Shown piece by piece: positions 50,079 through 58,470 of a stretch of DNA of 64,000 nt. Below the pieces are notes generated by a model. That model was not told where the DNA came from, did no database searches, and saw only the letters and a program-made list of their open reading frames with translations. The stretch lies in the NCBI GenBank assembly GCA_014860745.1, contig JACZJC010000059.1, positions 31,197-95,196 on the forward strand, in the 5' to 3' direction. The translations under genes and the position numbers were made by a program. The first letter of the stretch is position 1; the number at the start of each line of letters is the position of its first letter. The DNA is from Anaerolineales bacterium. GTDB lineage: Bacteria > Chloroflexota > Anaerolineae > Anaerolineales > Villigracilaceae.

Positions 50079-50798
50079 TCATTCTTTGTTGCGTTTAAAA
50101 TCCACAAAGCGGTAACCAACACCGCGTTCGGTGAGGATGTATTGCGGGTCGGCGGGATCCTTCTCCAGCTTCTGGCGAAGGTAGTTGATATAAAGGCGGA
50201 CGTAATGCGGTTCGTCGCGATATTCGTAGCCCCACACTTTTTGAAGTAATTGGTCGTGGGAGACCACCCATCCAGCATTTTGCACCAGGTGGAACAAAAG
50301 GCGGTATTCCGTGGGACGGAGTTTGACGAGTTTCCCTTCGAGCCAGATCTCGCGGCGGTCAAAGTCGATTTTGAGGCGCTTGTCGATTTCCAGCAGGCCG
50401 TGCATGGAGCCCGTTGCCCCTTCTGTACGGCGAAGGACTGCCTTGATACGGCTGACCAGTTCGCGCGGGCTGAACGGTTTGGTGACGTAATCGTCCGCGC
50501 CATGCTCGAGTCCGCGGACACGGTCATCCTCCTCCCCTTTGGCAGTCAACATGATGACAGGGACATTGCTGAATTCCCGTATGGTTTCCAATACTTCAAA
50601 CCCATCGAGGTCGGGCATCATGATATCCAGCAGGATCAGGTCGGGTGTGACGTCCCGAATTTTTTGAATAGCCTGTTTGCCATTGAACGCTTCGCTTACC
50701 TGAAAGCCATCATGTTCAAGGTTCATGCGGATGAAGCGCACCATGCGCTCTTCATCATCCACAACAAGAATACGGCGGCGGTCCATCGAATCGGGCAT
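50079..50798 (-). CDS. OmpR/KdpE-type response regulator, no adjacent kinase
   Basis: 239 residues. Receiver: acidic pair in VDDEE, acceptor Asp58 in [13 protein letters not shown], Thr in VIMLTAKG, Lys in YVTKPF. The C-terminal winged helix (about 130-232) ends in [12 protein letters not shown]. There is no histidine kinase beside it; it is the last gene of the block with the Ser/Thr kinase, one base after the 80-residue gene. Ser/Thr phosphorylation or phosphotransfer from a distant kinase are both possible (inference). Confidence 0.93.
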   Translation of the reverse strand: MPDSMDRRRILVVDDEERMVRFIRMNLEHDGFQVSEAFNGKQAIQKIRDVTPDLILLDIMMPDLDGFEVLETIREFSNVPVIMLTAKGEEDDRVRGLEHGADDYVTKPFSPRELVSRIKAVLRRTEGATGSMHGLLEIDKRLKIDFDRREIWLEGKLVKLRPTEYRLLFHLVQNAGWVVSHDQLLQKVWGYEYRDEPHYVRLYINYLRQKLEKDPADPQYILTERGVGYRFVDFKRNKE

Positions 50799-50799
50799 C

Positions 50800-51042
50800 T
50801 TATTCCCTCACAAAGCCAATGATCTTTTCCTCGTCGGCGTTTTCAAGGATTTCGATAAAATTAACTTTTGCCAGGGGCCAGATCACCTTGGTGACATTGT
50901 TATCGATATAGTGAAGGTCCTTGCCGTCTTTCTGGCGCGGATTCAAAATTACGATGATCGTGTCAGTTGGCTTGGGGAGCTCTTCGATCTCCCCGGCCAC
51001 GGAAGTCTCACCGGAAATATGCAAAATAACCGAGTACGCCAT
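50800..51042 (-). CDS. Small protein of unknown function in the phospho-signalling block
   Basis: 80 residues, soluble, predicted mostly beta: [56 protein letters not shown]. No family is recognised. It lies 16 bases after the FHA gene and one base before the response regulator gene, so it is surely in the same transcript. Confidence 0.7.
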   Translation of the reverse strand: MAYSVILHISGETSVAGEIEELPKPTDTIIVILNPRQKDGKDLHYIDNNVTKVIWPLAKVNFIEILENADEEKIIGFVRE

Positions 51043-51058
51043 GGTCGACTCTCTTTCC

Positions 51059-51568
51059 TTATTTGGTTTTTACCAGAATCTGTAATTTCATTTTTCCAAG
51101 CGCAATAATATCGCCATGATGAACCAACTGTTCCACATTCGGGTTGAGCCTCTTCCCGTTGACATACGTGCCGTTGGCGGAGCCGAGATCCATAAAGATC
51201 AGACGGTCGCCGTCCCTTTTTATAACCGCATGCAGACGGGACACCCCCGCGGCATAGGCCTGGTATGGGGAGAGGTCGATATCGGGCATGATGGGCTGCC
51301 CTTCGCTGATGCGTCCCATGGTGAATTCATTGCGCGAGGAGAGCGGAAGCACCTGCCCGGTATCGAGCAGGTGGAGGCTGCCCCAGGCATCACTGCCGTC
51401 AAACGATTGAAACGAATCGTCCGTGTATTCCTTTTTTACTTTTTTGAAATTATCCGTGGTAATGGTTTGTGTTATCAGGGCATCCTTGCCCACAAGCTGA
51501 GCCCCGCACTCAGCACAAAACATTGCGCCCGCCATATTGGCGTGCTTGCAAGACGAACAAACGATCAT
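51059..51568 (-). CDS. Zinc-ribbon plus FHA-domain protein
   Basis: 169 residues. The N-terminus is a zinc ribbon with two CxxC knuckles (CSSC at 4-7 and CAEC at 18-21). The C-terminal ~100 residues are an FHA domain with the key residues FTMGR, VSRLHAVI and GSANGTYVNG, which bind phosphothreonine. It is the likely reader of targets phosphorylated by the kinase at 53971. It overlaps the J-domain/VWA gene by four bases. Confidence 0.92.
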   Translation of the reverse strand: MIVCSSCKHANMAGAMFCAECGAQLVGKDALITQTITTDNFKKVKKEYTDDSFQSFDGSDAWGSLHLLDTGQVLPLSSRNEFTMGRISEGQPIMPDIDLSPYQAYAAGVSRLHAVIKRDGDRLIFMDLGSANGTYVNGKRLNPNVEQLVHHGDIIALGKMKLQILVKTK

Positions 51569-53046
51569 CTGGCCTTCTCCTTTACGCCGCTTAACAACAA
51601 AGCGCGGGTCTGGTATTTGATATCCTTGTTGCCGCTTGCGCTCCAGGCATGCATCCGTTCCAGGTTATCGGCTTCGAACAGGGCGGTCTTGGCGAGTGAA
51701 TGTTCGCCCTGCGACAATAAATGTGTGGCAAGGTTCTGCAAGTGGCGCGCCGCTGCATCGTATTGGCCGGCATCCGCCGCTTTTCGGGCGCGTTCCTGCA
51801 TTCGGTATAACGTAAGCCGTGAGAGCGCGCTTAAAATACGGGTGGGAGGCGGTTCTGCGGATGGGTTTGGACGAACTTCCCTGGTAAGTTCCAGGCGAAT
51901 AGGTGGAATTGGCATTGGACGGGCGGTTATGGATGGTTTCATCGAGCCGTTCAGCAGCGTGACAAGATCAGCAGAGAGGGCTTCCGGCTCCACAAGAAAT
52001 TCAAATAAAACCTGCAAGGGTCCCTCTCTTAGGATGGGACCGAGATGCATGGGGGATCCCATTTCGATCTGCCCGCCTTCCGGCTGGAGGCGGAAGGCAT
52101 AATTTATTTTGACCTGGCTCTGCTCTATAAATTCGAGCAGAACATCGTCGGCATAGGTATTAATCAAGGCTTTGAATTTTTCGACAAGCAGAACTTCGAT
52201 ATCTTTCGGTTTGGACACATAAGAGGAAGAGCCGCCTGTTTTACTGGCAAGGGCATCGAGGAAAATATCGTTCCATTCCGTCCCGATTCCCATGCCCGTG
52301 ATGCCAATATTCAACGCGGCAGCCTCTTCGGCAAGCTTCAGACAGGATTGTTCATCCCCATAGGTCTGCCCATCCGTCAGAAGAATAATATGATTGACAC
52401 GGGAGGGGTCCAGCGTTCGGCGGACTTCGCGCATACCGGCTTCCAAACCATTGAATATTTCCGTGGCGCCGGTTGCCTGCATCATTTGAATACGGCTTTC
52501 CTGCTTCTTCTTATCCGGGTGGACCGAGGCGGGAACAATCACTTCGGCGTGGTCGCTAAAGGAAACAACGCTTAATACATCTTCCAGGCGCAAGCTCCTC
52601 AATAGCTGGATGGCAGTCGCCTTGACAATATCAAGTTTCTCGCCCTGCATGGATGTGGAACGGTCCAATACCAGGCAGATGTTTAATGGAGGCGTGGGAA
52701 GGGCTGTCTTTTCTTCGCGTGAACTGACCTCGAGCAAGGCATAGATCAACTGAGGTTCACCCAGCCGCACAAGGTTGGGGCGGCTGAAATGGATTTCATG
52801 TTTAACGACGGAATTAACTTCGATCTCCGGCGGAAGGGTGGCATCGTACAAACTGCGGCGTTTGGGATTTGCCAGCACTTCATACGCCTGCTGGATTTCC
52901 AAAAACAATTCTGTCTCACCGGGCGCTGTGTTTTTATCCGGATGCAAGCGATGGGCAGCATCGAAATATGCGCGTTTAATATCCTCCGCAGAGGCGTCAC
53001 GGAAGACTCCGAGGATGGCATAATAATCCGGTTTGCTGGCTGACAT
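51565..53046 (-). CDS. J-domain and VWA-domain fusion protein
   Basis: 493 residues. Residues 5-75 are a DnaJ J-domain (DYYAILGVFRDASAEDIKRAY, HPD motif in RLHPDKN). After a linker, residues about 118-295 form a VWA domain with an intact MIDAS: LDRSTSMQG, the Thr in GATEIFNG and the Asp in LLTDGQTYGD. A beta-rich region and a C-terminal helical, TPR-like segment follow. The J-domain should stimulate an Hsp70; the VWA domain should bind a partner through a metal ion. It sits between the PP2C and FHA genes with an ATGA overlap to the latter. Confidence 0.88.
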   Translation of the reverse strand: MSASKPDYYAILGVFRDASAEDIKRAYFDAAHRLHPDKNTAPGETELFLEIQQAYEVLANPKRRSLYDATLPPEIEVNSVVKHEIHFSRPNLVRLGEPQLIYALLEVSSREEKTALPTPPLNICLVLDRSTSMQGEKLDIVKATAIQLLRSLRLEDVLSVVSFSDHAEVIVPASVHPDKKKQESRIQMMQATGATEIFNGLEAGMREVRRTLDPSRVNHIILLTDGQTYGDEQSCLKLAEEAAALNIGITGMGIGTEWNDIFLDALASKTGGSSSYVSKPKDIEVLLVEKFKALINTYADDVLLEFIEQSQVKINYAFRLQPEGGQIEMGSPMHLGPILREGPLQVLFEFLVEPEALSADLVTLLNGSMKPSITARPMPIPPIRLELTREVRPNPSAEPPPTRILSALSRLTLYRMQERARKAADAGQYDAAARHLQNLATHLLSQGEHSLAKTALFEADNLERMHAWSASGNKDIKYQTRALLLSGVKEKAR

Positions 53047-53047
53047 C

Positions 53048-53959
53048 TTATCCGATCATTTGCGCTAATATGACGGTAATGTTATCGGGGCCGCCGGCAG
53101 CATTAGCCGCTTCGACCAGATTCTGACAGGCGCGATGCAGTGTGGGTGCATCGGTGATCATTCGGAAAATATCGTTCTCGTTCAGAACTCCCCACAACCC
53201 GTCACTGCAAATCATGAGGTACCCGGGCTGCGGAAAGGGGACCGTAAATATATCAGCCTCGAGGGATTCTCCCTGGCCAAGAGCACGTATCAGCACGTTC
53301 CGATGCGGAAAATTTTCCGCCTCATCCTTGCTAAGATGGCCGAGTTCCTCCAAACGTTTGACGAGGGAATGGTCGCGTGTGATGACTTCCATGCGGCCGT
53401 CAGGGAATATGGAGTAGGCACGGCTATCGCCGACATGCGCAATGGTAACCTGCTGACCCAACACCAGCGCGGCAGTAACGGTAGTGCCGCTACCCGGCGC
53501 CTCACGCTGAACGTATTGATGGGCTTCAAAAATCGAAGCTTCCATCACCTCCTGGAGGGAGTCCTGAAGGGTTTGAGTGGGAAGGTTATAAAGATAGGAA
53601 TGGAACTTTTTGGTAATGTTGCCGCCCATGATGCGGATGGCGGCATTACTTGCCACCTCGCCAAACTGGTGACCTCCCATACCGTCCGCGACGATATATA
53701 AGCCGAAGGGGATGTTCTCCGTGCTTCCGGAAATGGTGGAGGTCAGGGCAAGCAGGCTGTCTTCGTTGTGATCGCGTTGTTTACCGACAGACTGGCCGAC
53801 ACTCGAGATGAGTTGCTTCATCTCATACTTTAAATTCTGGCCGGCGACAATGGAATTTATCTGCTGGTCGGTCAGCGGCGCGGTCGTAGCCGTGTCCACT
53901 TGCTTCTGTTTTGCAGGTTCCTCTTTACCGCCAAATAATTTTCGAAAGAAATCAGCCAC
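53048..53959 (-). CDS. PP2C-family Ser/Thr phosphatase
   Basis: 303 residues. After a charged N-terminus (1-50) comes the PP2C core with metal-binding and catalytic aspartates: RDHNEDS, VADGMGGHQFGE, IAHVGDSRAY, MICSDGLWG and GGPDNITVI. All key residues are present, so it should be an active Mn2+/Mg2+-dependent phosphatase. It would reverse the action of the kinase encoded directly upstream. Confidence 0.95.
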   Translation of the reverse strand: MADFFRKLFGGKEEPAKQKQVDTATTAPLTDQQINSIVAGQNLKYEMKQLISSVGQSVGKQRDHNEDSLLALTSTISGSTENIPFGLYIVADGMGGHQFGEVASNAAIRIMGGNITKKFHSYLYNLPTQTLQDSLQEVMEASIFEAHQYVQREAPGSGTTVTAALVLGQQVTIAHVGDSRAYSIFPDGRMEVITRDHSLVKRLEELGHLSKDEAENFPHRNVLIRALGQGESLEADIFTVPFPQPGYLMICSDGLWGVLNENDIFRMITDAPTLHRACQNLVEAANAAGGPDNITVILAQMIG

Positions 53960-53970
53960 GAGAGCTCCTT

Positions 53971-55827
53971 TTAGGCAAACAGAGCATAGACATGATGGTC
54001 TGTTGAGCCGAAATATACAATATCATCAAAAACGACCGGTGAACCGGTAATTGCGGCCTGGGATTCAAATTTCCAGCGCAGGCGGCCCGTGCGGTACTCC
54101 AGGCAGTACATGTTCCCATCCACCGAACCGCAGTAGACCGAATCCTTGTAAACTGTCGGCGAACTGCTAACCTGATTCTCCGTGCGGAAGCGCCACACTT
54201 CCTTGGCGGTGCGAATATCGACGCAGTAGATGAAACCATCCGCCGCGCCGATAAAAATTAAGTCATCGGCAATGGTTGGGGACGAAATGGAACCCTTGCC
54301 AAGGCGGAATTTCCAGATGGCCCAGCCATTCTTCGAATCGAGAGAATAGAGAGTCCCATCCACAGATGCGACATAGATGGCCTGGCCTTTATTAATTGGG
54401 GACGAGGTAACCGCCCGCTTGGCCTGGAAACGCCACTTTAGCTCTCCGCGAAAATCAAGCGCATAAACGGAACCGGCCTCCGTACCAAAATAGACCATTT
54501 CATTGGCCAGCAGCGGCGTGGAATAAATGGACCCGTCAGTCGAAAATTTCCAAATGGATCGTCCGCTTGTGGCATTTACAGCATGAAGATCCTGGTCTTC
54601 CGAACCGAAGAAGATATGGCCATCGGAAATTCGTGGGGAAGAGTATATTTTTCCTTCCGTAAAATACGTCCAAATTAATTTACCCGTCCGCATGCTGACC
54701 ACATGCAGGCGCTTGTCTTCCGAACAAACGAACACATTATTATCGTACACCAGCGGGCGGGAAACGATGCCACCTTCGGTGGCATATTTCCACTGGAATT
54801 GTCCATCCGCCGCATTCAAGGTATAAAGGTTGTTATCGTAACATCCCACAAATAACATTCCCTGATGCAAAAACGGCGTCCCTCGGACCTCATCCTCGCA
54901 CTTGAAAGACCAGAGAGGTTTGACCCCTCCACTTGAAACCGGCAGGGCGGATGTGATCTTGGAAAGCGCGCCCGTCTTGCGGGCCACATTCATTAAAGCA
55001 TCCTTCATGGATTCCGCGCTCTGAAAACGGTCGGCGGTATTGTATTGCAGGGCAGTATTGACCACCACCTCGAACTCGACTGAAATATTCGTATTGATGC
55101 GGCGCAGGGGACGCTCGCCGAAGGAAAAAGGCGGCTCAAGGCGCGGGTCGCGGCGGGTGATGGCATGATGCAGCGTTGCCCCAAGCGAATAAACATCGGC
55201 AAGTTGGTTGGCCTCACCGCGGTATTGCTCCGGGGGTGAATATCCCTCCGTGCCGATCATGGTTCCCTTTTGCCCGGTTTGGAACGTCTTCGCGATCCCA
55301 AAATCCACGAGCACCACATCCCCGTTGTGATTGATCATTACATTGGACGGCTTCATATCGCGGAAGATGATCGGATCGGGTTTATGACCGTGAAGGTACG
55401 CCAGCACATCACAAAGCTGGATCGCCCAACTTACCACCTGGTCTTCCGGCAGGAAACCGTTCGCATCCGAAATGACCGTTTCAAGGTCCTTGCCATGAAT
55501 GAATTCCAATACCAGATAGGAATGTTCATTCTGTGAAAAGTAATCATAGATCCGCGGGATGGCGGGGTGATTGAGAGTGGCCAGCAGGTTCGCTTCGCGC
55601 TCAAAATTTTGTACGATCGTCTGGCGCACGAGCGGATCCGGGGCGAGATTGATCATTTCCTTCACCGCCACAAGCTTCACCACATTCGGGAAGTGCAGGT
55701 CGCGGGCACGATAGACCGAACCCATGCCCCCCACACCGATCACATCCTGGATGTTGTAGCGGTTAACGAGCGTAATGCCAGGCTGTAATTGCTGGCGGGG
55801 ACGCTGATCACCGGATCCTGAGCCCAT
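53971..55827 (-). CDS. Ser/Thr protein kinase with a C-terminal eight-blade PQQ-like propeller
   Basis: About 618 residues from ATG 55827. Kinase domain (first ~270): glycine loop IGVGGMGSVYRA, VAVKEM with the ATP lysine, a catalytic loop IIFRDMKPSNVMI (HRD is FRD) and DFGIAK. The C-terminal ~310 residues are a PQQ-like propeller with eight W-containing blades (for example FQWKYATEGG, LIWTYFTEGK, SIWKFSTDGS, VWRFRTENQ). There is no membrane helix or signal, so the propeller is cytoplasmic. An in-frame ATG at 55887 lies upstream of the predicted transcription start, so 55827 is preferred. It is the first gene of the phospho-signalling block. Confidence 0.9.
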   Translation of the reverse strand: MGSGSGDQRPRQQLQPGITLVNRYNIQDVIGVGGMGSVYRARDLHFPNVVKLVAVKEMINLAPDPLVRQTIVQNFEREANLLATLNHPAIPRIYDYFSQNEHSYLVLEFIHGKDLETVISDANGFLPEDQVVSWAIQLCDVLAYLHGHKPDPIIFRDMKPSNVMINHNGDVVLVDFGIAKTFQTGQKGTMIGTEGYSPPEQYRGEANQLADVYSLGATLHHAITRRDPRLEPPFSFGERPLRRINTNISVEFEVVVNTALQYNTADRFQSAESMKDALMNVARKTGALSKITSALPVSSGGVKPLWSFKCEDEVRGTPFLHQGMLFVGCYDNNLYTLNAADGQFQWKYATEGGIVSRPLVYDNNVFVCSEDKRLHVVSMRTGKLIWTYFTEGKIYSSPRISDGHIFFGSEDQDLHAVNATSGRSIWKFSTDGSIYSTPLLANEMVYFGTEAGSVYALDFRGELKWRFQAKRAVTSSPINKGQAIYVASVDGTLYSLDSKNGWAIWKFRLGKGSISSPTIADDLIFIGAADGFIYCVDIRTAKEVWRFRTENQVSSSPTVYKDSVYCGSVDGNMYCLEYRTGRLRWKFESQAAITGSPVVFDDIVYFGSTDHHVYALFA

Positions 55828-55889
55828 GGGGGATGTAATGTTTTTTGTTTCCAGAAGAAGCTCCTGTTTTCGGAAGCCCGAATTCATGG

Positions 55890-55918
55890 ATTATAGTGTG
55901 CACTGGGGGGAATTGCAA
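55890..55918 (-). promoter_or_regulatory. Strong promoter of the Ser/Thr-kinase block
   Basis: TTGCAA (55918-55913), a 17-base spacer and a perfect TATAAT (55895-55890) on the minus strand. Transcription should start near 55883, which lies inside the longer kinase frame and argues for the downstream ATG at 55827. Confidence 0.75.
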
Positions 55919-55988
55919 CTGCTTGCAGATGCAAAATTTGCGTAGGCAGAGGCTTGCAGGGAACTCATTTCTACGGCACAATTGGTTC

Positions 55989-56612
55989 GTGAAAATCCTA
56001 GCGGTAAGCGACCAGGTCATTGACCGCATGTATACCCTGGCCCCGGGCGGACACTTTCAGGAGGTGGGGCTGATTCTCGGATGCGGAGACCTGCCTTACA
56101 CGTATCTGGAATACATCGTCACCATGCTCAACATGCCGATGTACTACGTGCCGGGCAACCACGACCCGGAACACAGCCAGACAGACCAACGCGCGAGGGC
56201 CGAAGGCGGCTTCAACCTGGACCTGAAAACTGCCTACATTAAAAATGCTTTGATCGGCGGCTTCGGTGGCTGCATCTGGTACCGACCCGATGGCACAAAC
56301 CAATACACCCAGGCAGATGCCTACCTCCGCGCTTTCAGTATGATTCCACAATTGCTGACGAACCGCATCAAATATGGCCGCGCATTGGATGTGCTTATCA
56401 GTCATTCGCCGCCCTTTGGAATTCATGATGATATCCTCGACCCGGCCCACCACGGGTTTAAGGCGCTGAATTGGCTGGCGCGCTTCGCCAGGCCGCTCTA
56501 CCTCTTGCACGGTCATACCCATTTTTACAGAAACAACCTTGAAACCCAGGAAACCCTCAGCGGAACTACGAAGGTAATCAATGTTTACCCATACAAAATA
56601 CTGGAAATTTAA
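55989..56612 (+). CDS. Calcineurin-like metallophosphoesterase
   Basis: 207 residues from GTG 55989 (VKILAVSDQV). The metal-binding blocks are ILAVSD, LILGCGDLPY, YVPGNHDPE (GNHD), ISHSPPFGIHDD and LLHGHTHFYR (GHTH). It should hydrolyse a phosphoester or phosphodiester; the substrate is unknown. The longer upstream frame has no family-like sequence, so the GTG is preferred. It diverges from the kinase block. Confidence 0.87.
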   Translation: MKILAVSDQVIDRMYTLAPGGHFQEVGLILGCGDLPYTYLEYIVTMLNMPMYYVPGNHDPEHSQTDQRARAEGGFNLDLKTAYIKNALIGGFGGCIWYRPDGTNQYTQADAYLRAFSMIPQLLTNRIKYGRALDVLISHSPPFGIHDDILDPAHHGFKALNWLARFARPLYLLHGHTHFYRNNLETQETLSGTTKVINVYPYKILEI

Positions 56613-56641
56613 TATTTGGCAGGTACGAAAGCGAGTTGGAA

Positions 56642-57493
56642 ATGTCAGATGAAATTAATGCGCGATCACGCGCCGATTTTAGCAGGGCGCGCTTTAAATC
56701 CTTTATCAACCAGGTGTTCTCAGTTGTAGCGGGGAAACACACCACCACCTTGCTCTCGTATGACGAGATCAAGGAAAAGCTACGGATCGGCGGCCCCATC
56801 TATCGGGGAGTAAAAACGGTTCGTGTGGATCAAATTGCAGGGAGTCTGAACCGGTATCACGAATTTGACCGCGCTTTCCTTCCCAAGGAAGATCAACTCG
56901 CCAGCCGCTGGCAAAAAGTCGACCGGGCTTTTTATCAGGAAATCAACCTCCCGCCCGTTGTCCTTTATAAGGTTGGAGATGTCTACTTCGTGGTGGACGG
57001 CCATCACCGCGTATCCGTTGCCCGCGAACAGGGTCAAATCTATATCGAAGCCGAAGTGCGTGAATGTGCAACGCGTGTGAACATCACAGCGAATATCAAA
57101 CCCGAAGACCTTGAAATTCTCGGCGCAAAAGTTAACTTTCTGGAACGCACCACCCTGGACAGAATCCGTCCCGATGCCAATATAAAATTAAATATCCCCG
57201 ATGGCTTTGAACGCATGCTCGAGCACATTGCCGTGCACCGCTACTTTATGGGCATCGACCTCAAACGTAATATCACCGAGGAAGAAGCGGTGGCGCATTG
57301 GTACGACACAGTGTACATGCCCATCATTGAGGTCATCCGTGAAAGCGGCATCTTAAAAGAATTCCCCGATAAAACCGAAGGTGACTTATATTTGTGGACT
57401 CTCGACCACCAGCATTATTTATCCAAGGTAGAGGGCCAACCGCTCCAGCCGCCGGAAACCGCCGCAAAACAATTCATCGAAGAGAACGAATAA
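56642..57493 (+). CDS. ParB-fold (ParB/Srx-type N-terminal domain) protein
   Basis: 283 residues from ATG 56642. A central ParB/sulfiredoxin-like region is clear: VRVDQIAGSLNRYHEFDRAF, LPPVVLYKVGDVYFVVDGHH followed by RVSVAREQG, with the GHHR turn of the family. The C-terminal half is helical and lacks an obvious ParB helix-turn-helix. Function unknown; nucleotide binding or DNA-linked regulation is possible. It is not a partitioning ParB, which is encoded at 40637. The aldolase follows after three bases. Confidence 0.72.
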   Translation: MSDEINARSRADFSRARFKSFINQVFSVVAGKHTTTLLSYDEIKEKLRIGGPIYRGVKTVRVDQIAGSLNRYHEFDRAFLPKEDQLASRWQKVDRAFYQEINLPPVVLYKVGDVYFVVDGHHRVSVAREQGQIYIEAEVRECATRVNITANIKPEDLEILGAKVNFLERTTLDRIRPDANIKLNIPDGFERMLEHIAVHRYFMGIDLKRNITEEEAVAHWYDTVYMPIIEVIRESGILKEFPDKTEGDLYLWTLDHQHYLSKVEGQPLQPPETAAKQFIEENE

Positions 57494-57496
57494 CCC

Positions 57497-58405
57497 ATGA
57501 CAGACCTTCATCCATTGGCAGGAATCTACGCCGCAGCAGTGACTCCCTTAAAAGAAGACGCCTCTTCCTTCGACTTTGAAGCGGTTCCCGCGTTTTTGCA
57601 TTTCCTCGCCTCGCGCGGATGCCACGGCGCGTTACTCTTCGGCACCACAGGCGAGGGGCCTTCGTTCTCACCAAAAGAACGGGAGACCTTCATGCGCTCC
57701 GTGCGTGTGATCCGCAGTCAACTGCGCGGATTCAAACTGCTGGTCGGCACAGGCACACCCAGCCTGAGTGAAACCATCGAGCTGACAAAACTTGCGTTTG
57801 AATTGAATTTCGACGGCGTGGTCGTCCTGCCGCCCTACTATTTCCGCAAGGCAACCAATGACGGCTTATTCAACTGGTTCAGCGAATTGATTGATAATGC
57901 AGTACCAAAAAATAAATATCTACTTGGTTATCACATTCCACCAATGACAGGGATCGGCTTTTCTTTAGAATTACTCGAAAGGCTGAAAGAGAAATATCCT
58001 GTTCAATTTGCAGGGATTAAAGACTCATCACACGATAAAGAATTTGCTACCGCGGTTGGTCAAAAGTTTGGGAAAGATTTGTTAGTCTTAAACGGCACAG
58101 ATTCATATCTTCATCATGCTTTACAAAATAATGCCCAAGGCGCAATTACTGCGCCTGCAAATTTAATTTCTGATAATTTGCGAAAAGTTTGGGATGCCTA
58201 TCAAGCAGGCAAAGACCCGACTGAAATTCAAAATAAAGTGAATGAGCAAAGACATTTTCTTGAGAAATATGCGCCGATTGCGCCTATTCTGAAAGGCTTG
58301 CTTCATAAGATATATGGACTGCCACAATGGAGTGTTCGTTCTCCGCTTGAAGATGCAGATGAGAAAACAATCGAACAAGCCGCAGAAGAATTTTTGAAAA
58401 TATAA
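57497..58405 (+). CDS. Dihydrodipicolinate synthase-family aldolase/lyase
   Basis: 302 residues, a full (beta/alpha)8 barrel of the DapA/NanA/KDG aldolase family. Key residues: GTTGEG (Thr50-Thr51), Tyr145 in GYHIPP (in place of the usual YNxP), and the Schiff-base Lys175 in FAGIKDSS. The product cannot be assigned; DapA, N-acetylneuraminate lyase and 2-keto-3-deoxysugar aldolases share this layout. The DNA is GC-rich up to about 57.88 kb and then turns AT-rich inside the gene, with no break in the reading frame. A terminator follows. Confidence 0.88.
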   Translation: MTDLHPLAGIYAAAVTPLKEDASSFDFEAVPAFLHFLASRGCHGALLFGTTGEGPSFSPKERETFMRSVRVIRSQLRGFKLLVGTGTPSLSETIELTKLAFELNFDGVVVLPPYYFRKATNDGLFNWFSELIDNAVPKNKYLLGYHIPPMTGIGFSLELLERLKEKYPVQFAGIKDSSHDKEFATAVGQKFGKDLLVLNGTDSYLHHALQNNAQGAITAPANLISDNLRKVWDAYQAGKDPTEIQNKVNEQRHFLEKYAPIAPILKGLLHKIYGLPQWSVRSPLEDADEKTIEQAAEEFLKI

Positions 58406-58411
58406 CAACCG

Positions 58412-58443
58412 ATGGACACAATACGTTGTGTCCATATTTTTTA
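58412..58443 (+). terminator. Rho-independent terminator after the aldolase
   Basis: A perfect 10-base-pair stem (ATGGACACAA with TTGTGTCCAT), a TACG loop and a T-run. Confidence 0.88.
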
Positions 58444-58470
58444 CATCAGGTAAAATCACTCACAACCCGA

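Noticed and set aside
51116..52102. Open frame of 328 codons on the plus strand opposite the FHA and J/VWA genes
   Set aside because: Both minus-strand genes have intact domains here; the plus frame shows no domain and no promoter.
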